Below the pieces are notes generated by a model. It made no database searches. It saw nothing but the letters and a program-made list of their open reading frames with translations, and was not told the origin of the DNA. Below, one piece after another: positions 24,001 through 27,819 of a stretch of DNA of 64,000 nt (position 1 is the stretch's first letter; each line of letters begins with the position of its first letter). The stretch is from Fontisphaera persica (GTDB lineage: Bacteria > Verrucomicrobiota > Verrucomicrobiia > Limisphaerales > Fontisphaeraceae): contig NZ_CP116615.1 in the NCBI RefSeq assembly GCF_024832785.1, positions 1,736,001 to 1,800,000 of the forward strand, given 5' to 3'. The position numbers and the translations under genes were made by a program.

Positions 24001-26226
24001 ACGAGGGGCCAGTGCTACATTGGCGGCCGATACCGACAAATCCCCCGACCCTATGGTGGCCGTTGTGCTTAGATTGTTGTTGTTGTTGTCGGTCTCTGCC
24101 TGAGCATTATTGGCATCCGTCACCACAAAGACATAAATCAAACCGGAAGGAGCGCCCGCAGGCAGGTTAAAGGTGGCTTCTTTGCTATAGGTGCCGTTGG
24201 CCGCCAAAGGCAGGGTAGTGTTCCAGGAAGCGACATAAACTGAGCCGACCCAAATATCACTGGAGACATCCAATAGATTGTCAGCGCTGATATAAACTGC
24301 GTCATTCCAAGCACTTGCAGAAGTTGCGCCTGTGCCCTGATTGCGCACGGTATAATTGATGGTGAAAGAATTGCCGCTGATGACGACAGGGGTCACACTC
24401 ACCAATTGAACCACCAAGTCCGCGGACGCCAGTTGGATGGGGAGGGCATAGACGTTGTTGTTTTCACTAGTCTCCGTCAGTTCATTATAACGATCCGTGA
24501 CCACCAACAGGTAGCTGCCCGTGGCATCGGTGGGAATATATAGCGTTGTGCTATAAGTGCGGGTTTGGTTGTTGGCCAGGCTTTGCCCCTGAAAATAATT
24601 GGTCAGGTACAGGTCCGTATTGGGGTCCCATGTCGCATCGTTGGAAAGATAAAAAGCATCGTTAAACGTGGTGTTGATGTCTCCGCCGCTGTTTCGCAGC
24701 GTCCAGGATATTTCAATATTCTGGCCCGGCCCAACAGTGCCCGCCGTGATTTGGGCATTGGTAATTTGGAGGTCAGGCGGGGTGAAGTTGACCTGAAGGG
24801 GGATCGCCAGGGAATTATTGGTTTCGTTGGTTTCTGGCTGAGCATCCCAGGAGTCGGTCCGGAAAATGAGAAATTGCCCGCCCCGAGCCGGAAGCGTGAT
24901 TTGAATCTGCTCACGGCTATATTGCTGTCCCGCTCCCAAAACGTCGCGGTACCGCATCATCTCCCAGGCGCCCTGAACTTGAGTGTCGGAGCTATCATAA
25001 ACGTTGTCATCGGAGACGTAGATGGCATCCATCCAGTTTTCCTGCCATTCCATGACCCGCGGTAAACCGGCGGCGGCTGTGCCAATATTGCGCACGGTGT
25101 ACGACACCGTAATGGTCTGACCGGCCTGCGCCGAAGTCAGACCTCCCGCACTGGCCGATACCATGGTCAAATCAGCCTGGGCCGGCCCAAACCGGATCGT
25201 GGTGGAGGAGACCACCGTGTTGTTGGTTTTTTCGGTTTCCGGCTGCGTCGTGCCATAGGACATCATGCCTGAGCCATTGACCACCACGATGAGGTAATAG
25301 TCAGTGCCCAGTTGCACATTATCCCATGCGCTGATGCCGAAAACCAAGGTGCCATTGCGTGAACCACCCGCCGGAATCGGCGCCAGATTATTGATGGGCA
25401 AAGCCCCCAACGCGGTGTCGGGGTTATCTCCCTCCAATTCGAGGGTATTATTTAGCGACAGGTAAACTTGCGCATATATTACCCCTCCCACGCCCGTGGC
25501 CTCGTCAGTGCCCAAGTTTTGAACCGTAATAGGTACGTTAACGGGTGAACCCGCAATTCCCGTGGCCGGCGGTGATAAACCCGTGGGATTCAGGTCAATC
25601 AACGCTTTGCGCAGTTGAATGGTCTGAGCCAGATGCTGATTGTTAGTTTCGTTGGATTCAACGATGAAATTCTCTGAGTCGGCCACGATGTGCACATAGG
25701 CCGTGCCCACGGCCGTGTCCCAGCGATATTCTTCGGGATTAACCCACGTTTGGACGGTGAAGCTGCCCCCTGGCGCCAAGGAACCTCCCGGCAAATCATA
25801 GCGTGCTAACTTTTGCCCTAATAGATCGTCCCAATTGTAGTTGGAGGGGTCAAAAGCGGCGGTCTTGGTCAGGTAAACACGGCTTAGAAGGGTGGTTTCT
25901 GCAATCGCCGCGTTGCCCTGGTTGGTAATCGTGAATTGCACCGGCACACTATGCACAAAACCATTCGCCGGCACCGTGGCGGAAGTCACTACCAAATCCG
26001 GCTGGCCGCCATTGGCATCGGGAGAAACCAGCGGCTCACCCTCGGGCAGAAGGGATGCGGAAATGGCCGCCGACTCGGCAGCTTCCTGGGGAAAAAGCAT
26101 GACCTCCTCGCTCGCCTGCCAACCGGGATAGTCCGATGCCTGCGTCCACAACCCTGGCTCCGCCGCCCCTGGCAAATCTGCCGACAGGAGAACTCGTGGC
26201 TCCAGCAATTCCAAACCCCATCGCAT
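1..26226 (-). CDS. Giant LEPR-XLL / CARDB-repeat extracellular mosaic protein (C-terminus outside window)
   Basis: One open frame of 8742 codons runs from an ATG at 26226 to the left edge without a stop; the phase is the same at both ends. The N-terminus reads MRWGLELLEPRVLLSAD, the LEPR-XLL signature of giant exported proteins in Planctomycetes and Verrucomicrobia. The frame opens at a TAG 29 codons upstream, so a GTG start is possible. Rough layout by residue: CARDB modules 70-4560 with a LamG-like domain at about 1280-1475; PPC-like 4700-4790; NHL/SMP-30-like stretch 5575-5830; Ig-like He_PIG modules 6050-6920; YD repeats 7265-7360; dockerin/EF-hand pair 7500-7562 (GDLNADGLVNGADSVLL); two Big_2-like modules 7655-7860; TIG 8070-8110; YVTN-type propeller 8195-8660 (VWVTNNTTNTVSVINPL). 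All are adhesion or carbohydrate-binding folds, so a surface or matrix role is inferred. No enzyme domain is visible. Confidence 0.93.
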   Translation of the reverse strand, partial: MRWGLELLEPRVLLSADLPGAAEPGLWTQASDYPGWQASEEVMLFPQEAAESAAISASLLPEGEPLVSPDANGGQPDLVVTSATVPANGFVHSVPVQFTITNQGNAAIAETTLLSRVYLTKTAAFDPSNYNWDDLLGQKLARYDLPGGSLAPGGSFTVQTWVNPEEYRWDTAVGTAYVHIVADSENFIVESNETNNQHLAQTIQLRKALIDLNPTGLSPPATGIAGSPVNVPITVQNLGTDEATGVGGVIYAQVYLSLNNTLELEGDNPDTALGALPINNLAPIPAGGSRNGTLVFGISAWDNVQLGTDYYLIVVVNGSGMMSYGTTQPETEKTNNTVVSSTTIRFGPAQADLTMVSASAGGLTSAQAGQTITVSYTVRNIGTAAAGLPRVMEWQENWMDAIYVSDDNVYDSSDTQVQGAWEMMRYRDVLGAGQQYSREQIQITLPARGGQFLIFRTDSWDAQPETNETNNSLAIPLQVNFTPPDLQITNAQITAGTVGPGQNIEISWTLRNSGGDINTTFNDAFYLSNDATWDPNTDLYLTNYFQGQSLANNQTRTYSTTLYIPTDATGSYLLVVTDRYNELTETSENNNVYALPIQLASADLVVQLVSVTPVVISGNSFTINYTVRNQGTGATSASAWNDAVYISADNLLDVSSDIWVGSVYVASWNTTLPLAANGTYSKEATFNLPAGAPSGLIYVFVVTDANNAQAETDNNNNNLSTTATIGSGDLSVSAANVALAPRQAGSLEAYSWYGVNPNQPFSFKLAEPVSLQSITTLHRGAAPSSVTLTLRNQAGAVIGSWAASQDGGNPNLWRVEGLNVNLTAGEYTIQDSETTTWVANPGGQGMGLVTFLPTRQSTSPLQVILGESLAVTWTVANQTSDAITTASWSDGWYLSTDAVYDAGDVLLSSFARTGGLGANASYTGSGRFTFTASATGAYYLILVTDSGREVREVNDSNNAGVAIPIQAIMPDLRPTALTVPSTIILGGGVEVRWTALNEGTAPIWDYWFDGLYFSINDQWDSNDEFIGSYSSENWTPLAVGGSYEVTQTFTGGTSLPIGAGYVILKVNQSTYYGFPESDLTDNYLVRPVTVVAPDLAVTRTVAPSTVAWGQNLQLRMEVTNLGAHPAQASWYDAVILSQNATYESAQDIILANLWRGGGIAAGATYEAVFNLVFSRKTSGSYYLLFFTDFYNYQGETTHANNLVAVPVNILPGPDLAVTETQGPASGSPEGLIEVGWTVTNTGGPAGGAWQDIVYLSANSVNRFMGWADIRAGGWRTGQGAMLLSSYGGYISTDLNLNQSTAGSGVTFELWVFPYNTNNQSTALLSTNRDTSTNYWSLMQTGPTWSLCNGAQEIDTGLPVLVGQWQHLAAVFDPANGVKLYHSAVAEPFVSSQIDFTNQDVAVTLAANQYGYQIFDGLIDEVRVWSGVRSAAQIAAQRNAVLNSGEAGLVGYWRFEETGGLVVQDASGQANHGTLVIQNGYAPARVRGRADGYSVTTYMQLPSGAAAGAYQLLFMTDGYNSQPETNEDNNEASRPLAIESADLAPQILSAPATAAGGQTIPLSWRVTNSGSGAANAMYWDDRVFLSNDNQWDASDMELYTHYRDNTGGLGTGAAYTVNVNVTLPGNAAGAKYLLVVTDYYNYQGETNEANNTAAVAIVLNAPDLVIPATGADAPVTPARAVLGDTISLSWTVQNMGAYPTQVSWYDQVYLSSNATLDEADVLLGSFWQASTLAAGQKAARTGSVFLPETTLIGPGKYLLLVADGGRHQGETNESNNVTAVAIEIAAPDLTVGNLNAPATAALGQTVEVSWTVTSANEAARADWYDYIYFSANNQLDASDTRLLSVWTGDQSPLAAGQNYTLSRNVTLPATTSGTFYLLVVVDGSRNQGETNENNNVAVAAITLVAPDLAAERATVPATLISGQEFQLSYRVANVGGAPALAGWQDALYLSTDAVFQAGTDVLIEQWSAAERVPLAAGANYSAIRTVRLPGVAAGTYYFILVTDATATQGESNENNNAHASEPVTISVPDLTVTAVTVPASASPNQTITVSWTVVNTGQVAAPADWWDGIYLSTDAEWDTSDTRLAQRDMAALTPLAAGSTYTAQAQVALPALPVGNYYLILRVDDTGQQGESNETNNTRASAAIRVEAPDLRVTNGQGPAQAAAQQTITVSWTVTNAGPGVASATWRDGLYLSNDNRLTGDDLLVTSYDMASQSPVAVNGSYTRTEQATLPASASALHQYLIVVVDVQQQQGETDETNNYFAIPITILPPPDLRLTGATSPATAAVGQWIEVAWTVTNQSNSTAFADWVDRVYLSNDNQWSTDDLLLGAVTVAAQTPLAGGANYSLSAQVRLPMNAVGSKFLIIRVDADNQQVEAEETTNNIVIRPITVTDPDLVVTASTTPATASWGQRVTISWTVANQGSGAATGAWVDRVYLSADATLDPAADLLVLEHWAGNAALAAGANYEVTREVTMPSGLTGEVRFIFVTDARQEQAESNENNNVRVHSSTTSFNAADLVVSAANASAVVAWGERIALSWTVTNTGSGQAMSSWWDAVYLSTDNVLDAGDTILASAWRGSGTALNPGAAYEVNLSAGNVGAIPAALGTGARFLIFHTDTGNTQLESNNSNNSRVVPVEVRAPNLTFAAGTTLPTALESGKAATLTWTVQNAGTGRATTGWVTVVLLSTDATPSGDDLILGTFSRTDVLEGGATLPDTRTVQIPGGLTGSRHLLLVVDHYQNQPESNENDNLLVQAVTLSAPDLALSNVVIRSNNANPQVFANGNTLTVEWATSNPGSAPADRTWSERVVLTKDAFLGNFDDILVGHVTQSAPLAADASVQRSVSVQLPWGIEGEYTLVIRLDVWNEQPEVNENNNRHDAALTIVYATPPADLVVETVVGPETALTGAAINVSWRVVNQGTAATTASRWQDQVFLSADDTFGNDWLLGTFERNGVLASGANYGQQVTLSLPEDLTAGSYWLFVLTDAGNWLNEPGAENNNTTRSLGPLAVTLAPVPDLVVTSVTSATAAVVGQPATVTWTVRNDGAAATSRAWVDRLYLSSNGQVQGAAYLGEFARPNDLAPGAVYTLERTVTVPLLADGTYQWLVVTDAAGQVFERGGENNNQGVSAAVTLLHPDLEVTAVFTVAAAQSGTQITVNWTTRNSGTGVTGGQWVERIYLSPDATLSGEDMLLGSRERVGALAAGASYNASLPVSLPNGISGTFYLMVQTDATGLVAEGPVYETNNNRASNTVAVTLAPFTDLAVSGVLTQPLVVGDPADLSVTWTVTNVSSQVGPVDTWVDRVVLSRNTVLGDQDDLVIGEFTHVGLMPAGTSYTRTQIMTLPPATDGRFTLFVVTDATDAVYEHTNTGPNSASPGHVVDIVPRPYADLRVTSVNVSVADTSGGPLNNGDTVTITWTVINAGPADGGNSIGQTSVPEWNDQVWLARNPDGSGPLISLRSFSRVGHLAVGASYTRTAEVTLPADASGTYYLVLRANHNNSVYEFIYGGAANNAVSAAINVTYVPPPSVDLEVINVVVPTLPVPDGAAIDVTWTVRNNQVDDALGTWTDVIYIAPNGNLAQRIEIGRFTLTQGLGAGRSYTRTENFRLPQHISGVYQVFVHADARNEVLETNENNNADYLEPLTVQLRPRPDLQVTTLTVPETVTAGAVIDVEWVVSNLGTVATPTGGSRWFDGVYLSLNNTWDGGDWLLAWVQNGSALGPAEQYRSSGAYRLPAAVGGPMYILVAVDAGGAVDEFPNEGNNVLARPVFVDVTPVPPPDLVVSDVAGPTEAFDGTTITVTYRVTNRGAGVTYPAAWMDALWLTNDKRRPGGAEDILIGTAWHTGALQVGQSYVGTITGRLPEHFSGVYELMVYTDSSNAVYELTFDVNLNPDDPTALDNNNFKTAATGPMTAIYTPPADLEVVEVRTPPTAARGERVTVTWTVKNNGANATDLDRWADAIYLSTDPVLHDNQGEQWLAFGLLHEGRLDRGQSYTQTATFTLPPGLDAAYIIVETNVEPRKILTEEVLLLREMAELSARINERIGDVNNMSPAEINARLDALTLNDIKYILWGDKKVEKVWEGPFTNNNTRPAACAVLGSWADLAVTRVTVPASAFSGEDLTIQWTVTNVGSAPVYRGTERWLDYVYLSPDASFIFNRATALGSVVHTQTATGLLQPGESYTVTHTFTLPPGVSGRQFIYVFSDRDPHKESPDYLWGAVPIDALMATDLQFPDWPSFIQDRVWEGPPDNKRNNVASAQTTVTFREPDLRVLPGSLVIPSAANSGQTIDIRWTVENAGTRATRVDFWTDRVYISTDASLDRYDLLIGEFRRREVLEPGATYTVNTTVRLPDDIQGQFYILVYVDSPYGPDRNLSRALPYPTATGATRIEGPLPATEWNLMANVKEFHLEANNITATPVQVTLVNLPDLQVTQVNFNGGPDAEAGHAITGRQFTVTYTVTNLGNGAVPDRQGTWTDNVYLSRDKFLDVRSDHFLGSMEHTGVLNVNGTYTVTTTFFVPRGLLGPYYVMVLTDVTGGSRPYGIVYEGANEANNSSASAIPMIIDLAPPTDLVVDEVTIPATGAASQPVTITYTVRNATTNNERAKGYWADALYLSDDAVWDLGDKLIGRVELEPVPGQPGQFRPIYRDLAPGQTYTGTLTALLPAVLPGQYRVIVRTDIFDDIYEAQNNANNRRASSDAMAVTVPRLQFGMPAIGTVAAGQELLFEIEAPYGETLEVNLVAADKSAANELYVLYEGLPNSIRHDAAFEGHLWSDQTARVPLTKAGKYYILVRCASAAGPTEVTVSARLLPFGIRSVTPDTGGDSRYVTLEVRGARFAENAILKLVRPQFGEFEPVNYRVVDATRIVGVFDLRNAPHGLYDVVVINPGGQVAMMPYRYLVETAQPLSLTVGMGGPHEIEFGQVGWYGFGVYSLTNVDAPYVHFEIGMPRVVDGAGGYISWPEWVRSEMGDPNYPVGDPLIFRTNLTGAPNVAGVPWASLDSILNLNGQLLASGFTFDFVNRGFMALTFTADVRPEMRDVLKVNPKALKELKEDPLDLYNDFTFKFWIAAAATPMTSAEYITYQTAVAERYRQAILADPNAPQALVMAAADANQWTALYLAGLRDAGQLRPEDTPPSVNLLPATSSLMSVITAGLLGVDTQGRLLQAGNLVEFFNLVRKWYGHDATQASDPNVLPSRQQFDLGLTHETHFETFWVHGGIFDEGGGPAIQTPNLGSFFGGTGTVSDLVRMVGPTGYGADNFVPTATYLPYQITFRNASDSTQTIKQIQIRQQLDEDLDVRSFQLGDILLGDIQIHIPSERGSFSGDFDFTKELGFVVRVTAGVDVVSRIAFWNIVALDPLTGLPPTDPSVGLLKPDVDGSQRGVVSYLIKDWPSYTQGIVHETGVTLTAAARVVFDNGTPLDTNTHTATLDVRAPVTSLTVTDLGVDTQDRRSYRLNFGARDDAGGSGVKDYTVYVSLDGGAWEAWQRRTTQREFLYITPAGATAQFIVLAADNAGNVEEPPGGQVVPAYNPGVNLGNLPTAASLGATVTLPLAAPVSTPSTNPLFLQALQQIPAGQSVTRPARFATVFEPFVLGVFAWDFTNSGANIGPLGMAFAADGQTVYISGGPGRNQIWKFGPGGGSANAAPWATLPLPVYDMEFDSLGRLWATTGGGPLIEIDPVSGAILGRYGDGITLGLAVHPTSGLIYTAASSGVLIFNPATRQFAGFSSTRVYDLAFAPDGRLYGTTWPDDGNVVRFDARGNAEIFLIPAQPANGLAFGRPGTPLASLLFLNHGSSGTLTMVDLVNGRSIDVAQGGVRGDFLAISPQGRLFVTQGDQVLTFFPRTPPVVVAMTPVPQSRVLPVVNQITLRFDTEMLDAGAGVGSVTNPAYYSVQRLSDSQPVQVTRVVYDAATRSAVVQFEPLPEGAYRVSVSAELRSALGVAMTAPVTAEFTVLPDLSLAVPPEITNVRLNLQTNTVLFDVRVVNPFTYDLLAPYRLYFTGLAGTTATVVEADGISDEGVPYLELAGPATLSQGQATQYRTVRVHNPDGLSFQLLSRVSITAAANAAPVIASTPATTATRGTPYTYQIAATDAEGGALIFLLVAGPAGASLNPASGLLAWTPSAAAAAAETFEVRVFDSRGASATQRWTVTVANANQAPFMLPLADVTLVEGGLLELAVGATDADNDPLSFWAGNLPPGAVFDAQNNILRWQTGGDSAGRYEGVTVYVSDGKVTVSRTFTMVVANLNQPPVIAPIMDRIVTEGQWVTFPVPGSDVDGDALSYALLNPPLGAELNPVTGVFTWRPAYNQNGVYTLNFQASDGTATAVRSVILTVLNVNGPVYFEPVDRWDILEGQEMSVVLAVVDPDHPMGVGAPMADGSSDNDFLRPDFIWTHDNLPAGAEFNPNTGLFRWKPGYQQAGTYNLRFTVTDDGDGTSQPTSATVTLQIRVRDTNAPPQIPALANVRLAVGERLVIPVTVADPDGVAGLTLSMGGLPGFGLPAWATFTDLGNGQGTLTVEPTLTQQRGDHTFTLSATDNGNGDPKAALIAVKSFIVTVVAPNARPQFAHVPAQVVAVVGQAWTLEVAVSDLDEDPLTWSATNLPPGATFTGLTTYGTARLTWTPTAGNVGTHNVTLRVTDSGNGDATRALSDSRNVQITVRAANQAPLLLPIGARTVAEMQTLSFTLRAVDADSDLLTFTSSRLPRGAEFNPVTGLFTWTPSYEQAGAYPIQFAVTDGAAVSAEQVVITVANTNRAPQFVPINDTLALENNTLQFTVLAGDLDGDTLIYSLAGAVVNGQVVNPPRGVMFDAATRMLTWTPDFNQAGVYVLRFSARDAGGLTATADARIEVVNVNQMPVVDRMGGHVVLVNQLFQLQVPARDPDADTTLAFTIEGLPEGAALSASGLLTWTPRPSQVGAYDLRVQASDGELAAYANLRLVVSETPIPPTLTIEMTPSFAVTPGQAVFIHGLASGIADVTSVNLAVNGQPMALDNFGRARFVPLQAGQYTITATARDVDGQESSAIAYLKVRDPNDAAAPVARLLLPLGPVVITEPTDLYGLVRDLNLDLWTLELIMPGLNRPPVLLASGRQPVEEGFLARLDPGFFLNGEYELRLTVRDISGARTEASRWIEIRSEKYDLLSRTENDVTVSLGGLTFVFQRNYNSLTAHWSGSFGVGWSAPLLETFAMLNVASTGAENQGLFNGLRQDTRLFLRLPDGRMGGFTFAPVRYQQGGVVWYEPAWVADAGINWQLTTPGALLELAGGVFYQRGTGLPYHPANPLLGSVAWQLTDAAGRLYQYNAQGQLRGIVVGNQRVEVTNAGIFAPNGQRLAFQRDAANRITALTLPDGSQVLYTYDDTGRLASVNSLASGERRWFGYTADTGLLNVIIAPAGQPSLMFEFGEHGIISRAMSLSGVATSLREALAAPFTGNLAAGQTRYFAVLVNPTELSSSASGALMLGVSLAGAGALLPALPQVTGSLPEAAQLATSTARALYTVREAGPVIVAINAANGAAGAYTLGFTLPGDLNADGLVNGADSVLLAAAFGAQSGQPNYTLAADADCDGRVDAWDRYYLERNFGFAANRAPTVQAATAITYAGIGVSVNLGNYASDADGNRLWYRLTNVTHGTAVLGGDGRTVYFIPEANYFGSEAGFDFVADDGAARSATARVNIQFSSATLETLVIRAVDGVLNLPSNGAGRLAVYARFSDGNVVATPPGFVQWESLNPAVAMVDQTGAVWGRAEGAATLRATRTGTTLAAAAAVTVGTVEMPAQVEIYPAAYVLPVGGTRPILLNARTVAGALEDWSPGATGTTYTSGNSAVVTVNADGLVTATGLGTTTVTVIHQGVRREVAFTVASVVPSGSVVGPAGAIVQNADQISVAVPPGAYVAGAIAVNSLEQGQLGLGLPEGFNFVKGLNLSLPTGSPGHVLGLSVPTGLAAGESLYVFRLGTMLLADGSTQTAWELVDLAVVGPDGRAATTSPPYAGVLASSQYLFARNEQARWFRLTEYYANSNIEVITSGPQGQRAYFVRPNEFYGGLYPLPANAVAIRVWRFAADGSARDAQGNATVGTAVVELPPVGGVFVTHVAVPDPNFSEQIPYLSSAQIAWTPNTSGVVTGTVTIHGQNFGTNKNDLTIIFIRDSLFRLANFDTGGYLPGDFYRVDGSQLTSVTDQTITLALPNIPGLTRYSILVERKFEVWQWQGGRDPQRAYVTKRSPFDQKPSVAAPSYVWVTNNTTNTVSVINPLAANGPAVVANIPVGRGPTGVAVTNDGLLALVVNTTDATVSFIDTITLREIDLDPNDAQPITRLQLPRGGLPWDIAIHPGQMEQRAFIADRAGPYIYEISTRLPGTTGLFHAYTIHPIEGPAPLTGLTGITVTGTAESATHYLVVTSPGRAPYYGGDLVVEAGYLFAARLPLYSAQALRFQSLVLGAKPFGVAPGRTPTEVGVAIRARDPVGLTMVNLETMSVTRTVAMDFEPAQQIRLRYSRSVDVAMNNAFIGVYSAFLDPGFQNQLVLALGQQWDASKYFDINNIEDVIFVRVGSRDYALVLGNCTFNGTDDFTRDPYLGHGSNIGIVRDPFSAQARLIAATREVPRAWADQLTLDPYGLYVMASFKGTNEVRYYAVNELIAAAEAMAADLGDNIRTSVDVYAEKEGLRLTSGILRNAAIAKPTGIASSPATATELLALDINYYAKYAEFGDMPVLVIEYLLYGKPLDPRETPLRVTVYSMRTADYEDGTFISDGMRFSALLVNDVYYQPGRHEY
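5460..8090 (-). repeat. Row of Ig-like (He_PIG / cadherin-like) modules in the giant gene
   Basis: About eight to nine units of 270-330 bp recur, each with the pattern NRAPQF..PI......V.EG..L.F.V.A.D.D.D.LTFS....P.GA.F....G.F.WTP...Q.G.Y...F...D. This is the putative-Ig He_PIG/cadherin-like fold common in secreted proteins of Verrucomicrobia and Planctomycetes. Conserved acidic DxDxD stretches suggest calcium binding, which is inference. Confidence 0.75.
12540..26020 (-). repeat. Tandem array of about 33 CARDB modules within the giant gene
   Basis: A unit of roughly 360-370 bp (about 122 residues) recurs in phase. Each copy opens with a PDLVVT-like strand, continues with a sentence such as VSWTVTNTG, then a WxDxVYLS segment, and closes with TDxxxQxxESNENNN before the next copy. 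Counting the openings gives about 33. Copies diverge at many positions, so this is an old protein-level repeat rather than a recent DNA duplication. CARDB (cell adhesion related domain in bacteria) is an Ig-like fold. Confidence 0.85.
21800..22400 (-). other. LamG/concanavalin-like lectin domain nested inside a CARDB module
   Basis: Translation of the giant frame here reads FELWVFPYN, then WSLMQTGPTWSLCNG, WQHLAAVFDPANGVKLYH, IFDGLIDEVRVWSGVRS and LVGYWRFEETGG, the usual order of strands in bacterial LamG_3/jelly-roll domains. It is flanked by the first half of a CARDB unit (ending YLSANSVN) and its second half (starting at DGYSVTTYMQLPSG), so the domain was inserted into, not between, repeats. 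A carbohydrate-binding role is inferred from the family. Confidence 0.7.
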
Positions 26227-26488
26227 GCTCGTCTGATACTGCCAGCCAACTGCGCCGATCCGGTCATATACGAGCACCAGCCCGCAAAAAACGGCTTCGA
26301 CGAGACGCTGCGTCTAAGAAACATTCACCTTCGCGGTCCAGGCCAAGGCAAATGAATCATTTCACGGTATGCATGCGTATAATTTTTTACCGAAAAAATC
26401 AAGCCAATTCTTGTTTATTTCAAACTACTTTTTGGCGAGCCATGACGCAAGTTGCCTCCTCCCGGCGAGGCATCCATGTCGAAAAAGA

Positions 26489-26564
26489 TGGTGGGCCCAG
26501 AGGGATTTGAACCCCCGACCAAGCGATTATGAGTCGCCTGCTCTAACCCCTGAGCTATGGGCCC
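26489..26564 (-). tRNA. tRNA-Met (anticodon CAU), CCA encoded
   Basis: The minus strand folds into a 76-nt cloverleaf. The acceptor arms GGGCCCA and TGGGCCC pair fully, and an A discriminator and genomic CCA end at 26489. The anticodon loop is CTCATAA (CAT at 26529-26531) on a 5-bp stem, and the T arm is GGGGG TTCAAAT CCCTC. A CAU anticodon could also belong to tRNA-Ile with lysidine; identity elements were not tested. The gene lies between the giant surface gene and an integrase, so it probably marks the integration site. The integrase is on the 5' side, which is the less usual arrangement. Confidence 0.93.
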
Positions 26565-26582
26565 ATCAAATTGATTTACAAG

Positions 26583-26611
26583 ATAATACGACTACAAAAA
26601 CAGGCTGTTGA
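26583..26611 (-). promoter_or_regulatory. Possible tRNA promoter
   Basis: On the minus strand a TATTAT box (26588-26583) lies about 19 bases before the tRNA 5' end. The hexamer 17 bp further upstream is a poor -35. The segment lies inside the presumed element side of the junction, so the integrated element may supply the tRNA promoter. Assignment is tentative. Confidence 0.3.
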
Positions 26612-26639
26612 CAGGCGTTCAATACTCGGTTTCTATACT
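26608..26639 (+). promoter_or_regulatory. Possible integrase promoter
   Basis: A perfect TTGACA (26608-26613) is followed by TATACT (26634-26639). The 20-bp spacer is longer than ideal. Transcription from here would start at or next to the ATG at 26646, making the integrase message nearly leaderless. This fits the absence of a Shine-Dalgarno sequence there. Confidence 0.35.
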
Positions 26640-26645
26640 TCCGGC

Positions 26646-27794
26646 ATGAAACAGCGCAAACGCCAGGTTGAGCCGGATCGCCAGAAGTCAGACTGGCAAC
26701 CAACTCAACACAGCAACCTGATTCGTTACGTTCCATCCGGCGTATTCTACCTCAGAGCCAGGATCAACGGCAAGCTCCATTGGCAAAGCCTTAAAACCGA
26801 CGTTCTCAGCGTGGCCAAACTCCGCCTCGCCGACAAGATCAAGGAGAAGCGAGAGGAGACCGGGAGTGATCTTGCGGTGAAGGCGGGCAGGATGACCTTT
26901 GCCGATGCTCTCCAAGTTTTCCGGCACAGACTCGATGCTGATCCAGACCTCAAGGAGGGTGCAAAAGTTTATCGCCGGAAAACGATCATCTCCCTTCTGA
27001 AATCGTGGCCCAGCTTGGAACAGACCAACGTGAGCAAGATTTCCAAAGACGATTGCCTCGCGTGGGCGAAGCGCTTCGCTGCGGACTACAGCCCGTCGGT
27101 TTACAACAACACCGTCGGCACACTTCGCATGGTGCTCGACATTGCCATAGAGAAGGGAGCGCGCTCCGGCAATCCCGCGCAGCACATTTCAAAGCGCAGG
27201 ATTCAGCAGAAGGCTTTGAGCCTCCCGGAGCCAGAGGAATTTCTCAGGTTTGCGGAAGCCATCACGCAGGCTGGGGCATGGTGCAGTCAGGAGTGCGCCG
27301 ATCTGGTTCAATTCCTTGCTTACGGGGGGTTCCGCAAAACTGAAGGAGCCAACATTACATGGGCCGATTGCGATTTTGATCGTGGGCAAATTCGCGTGAG
27401 AATCACCAAGAATGGTGAGCCTCGAATCGTGCCGATGATTCCGGAGATGAAGACGCTTCTGGAACGCATCAAGGCAGAGCGAACCGAGATTCAACCCGCA
27501 GACGCTGTGATGAAGGTCCGGGAGTGTCAAAAAGCCATGGACCGAGCTGCCAAAGTGGTCGGCATACAACGGATCACCCATCACGACCTGCGCCACCTAT
27601 TTGCCACCCGTTGCATTGAATCCGGTGTAGACATCCCCACCGTCTCGCGCTGGTTGGGCCACAAGGACGGTGGTGCACTGGCAATGAAGGTGTACGGTCA
27701 TTTGCGCGACCACCACTCCACTGCCATGGCCCAGAAGGTGTCGTTCAGCCTCAAGCCCAAATCTAGATCGAATGCACAATTGGCGACCACCTAG
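26646..27794 (+). CDS. Tyrosine recombinase / phage-type integrase
   Basis: This 382-residue site-specific recombinase would integrate and excise the element at the adjacent tRNA. An N-terminal arm-binding part and a SAM-like core-binding domain (about 80-180) precede the catalytic domain (about 195-360). All catalytic positions are visible: R230 in GGFRKTEG, K255 in RITKNG, H313 and R316 in HHDLRH, H339 in LGHKDG, and the nucleophile Y350 in VYGHL. I chose the ATG at 26646; an in-frame TTG at 26571 would add 25 residues reading close to the tRNA and looks less natural. No ribosome binding site is seen. Orientation points away from the tRNA into the element. Confidence 0.92.
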   Translation: MKQRKRQVEPDRQKSDWQPTQHSNLIRYVPSGVFYLRARINGKLHWQSLKTDVLSVAKLRLADKIKEKREETGSDLAVKAGRMTFADALQVFRHRLDADPDLKEGAKVYRRKTIISLLKSWPSLEQTNVSKISKDDCLAWAKRFAADYSPSVYNNTVGTLRMVLDIAIEKGARSGNPAQHISKRRIQQKALSLPEPEEFLRFAEAITQAGAWCSQECADLVQFLAYGGFRKTEGANITWADCDFDRGQIRVRITKNGEPRIVPMIPEMKTLLERIKAERTEIQPADAVMKVRECQKAMDRAAKVVGIQRITHHDLRHLFATRCIESGVDIPTVSRWLGHKDGGALAMKVYGHLRDHHSTAMAQKVSFSLKPKSRSNAQLATT

Positions 27795-27819
27795 CCCCGC
27801 TGGTTCTTTGGCCGGCGCA

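Noticed and set aside
26571-26646. Integrase start at the TTG at 26571
   Set aside because: It would put 25 poorly conserved-looking residues immediately next to the tRNA; the promoter boxes at 26608-26639 lie downstream of it, favouring 26646.
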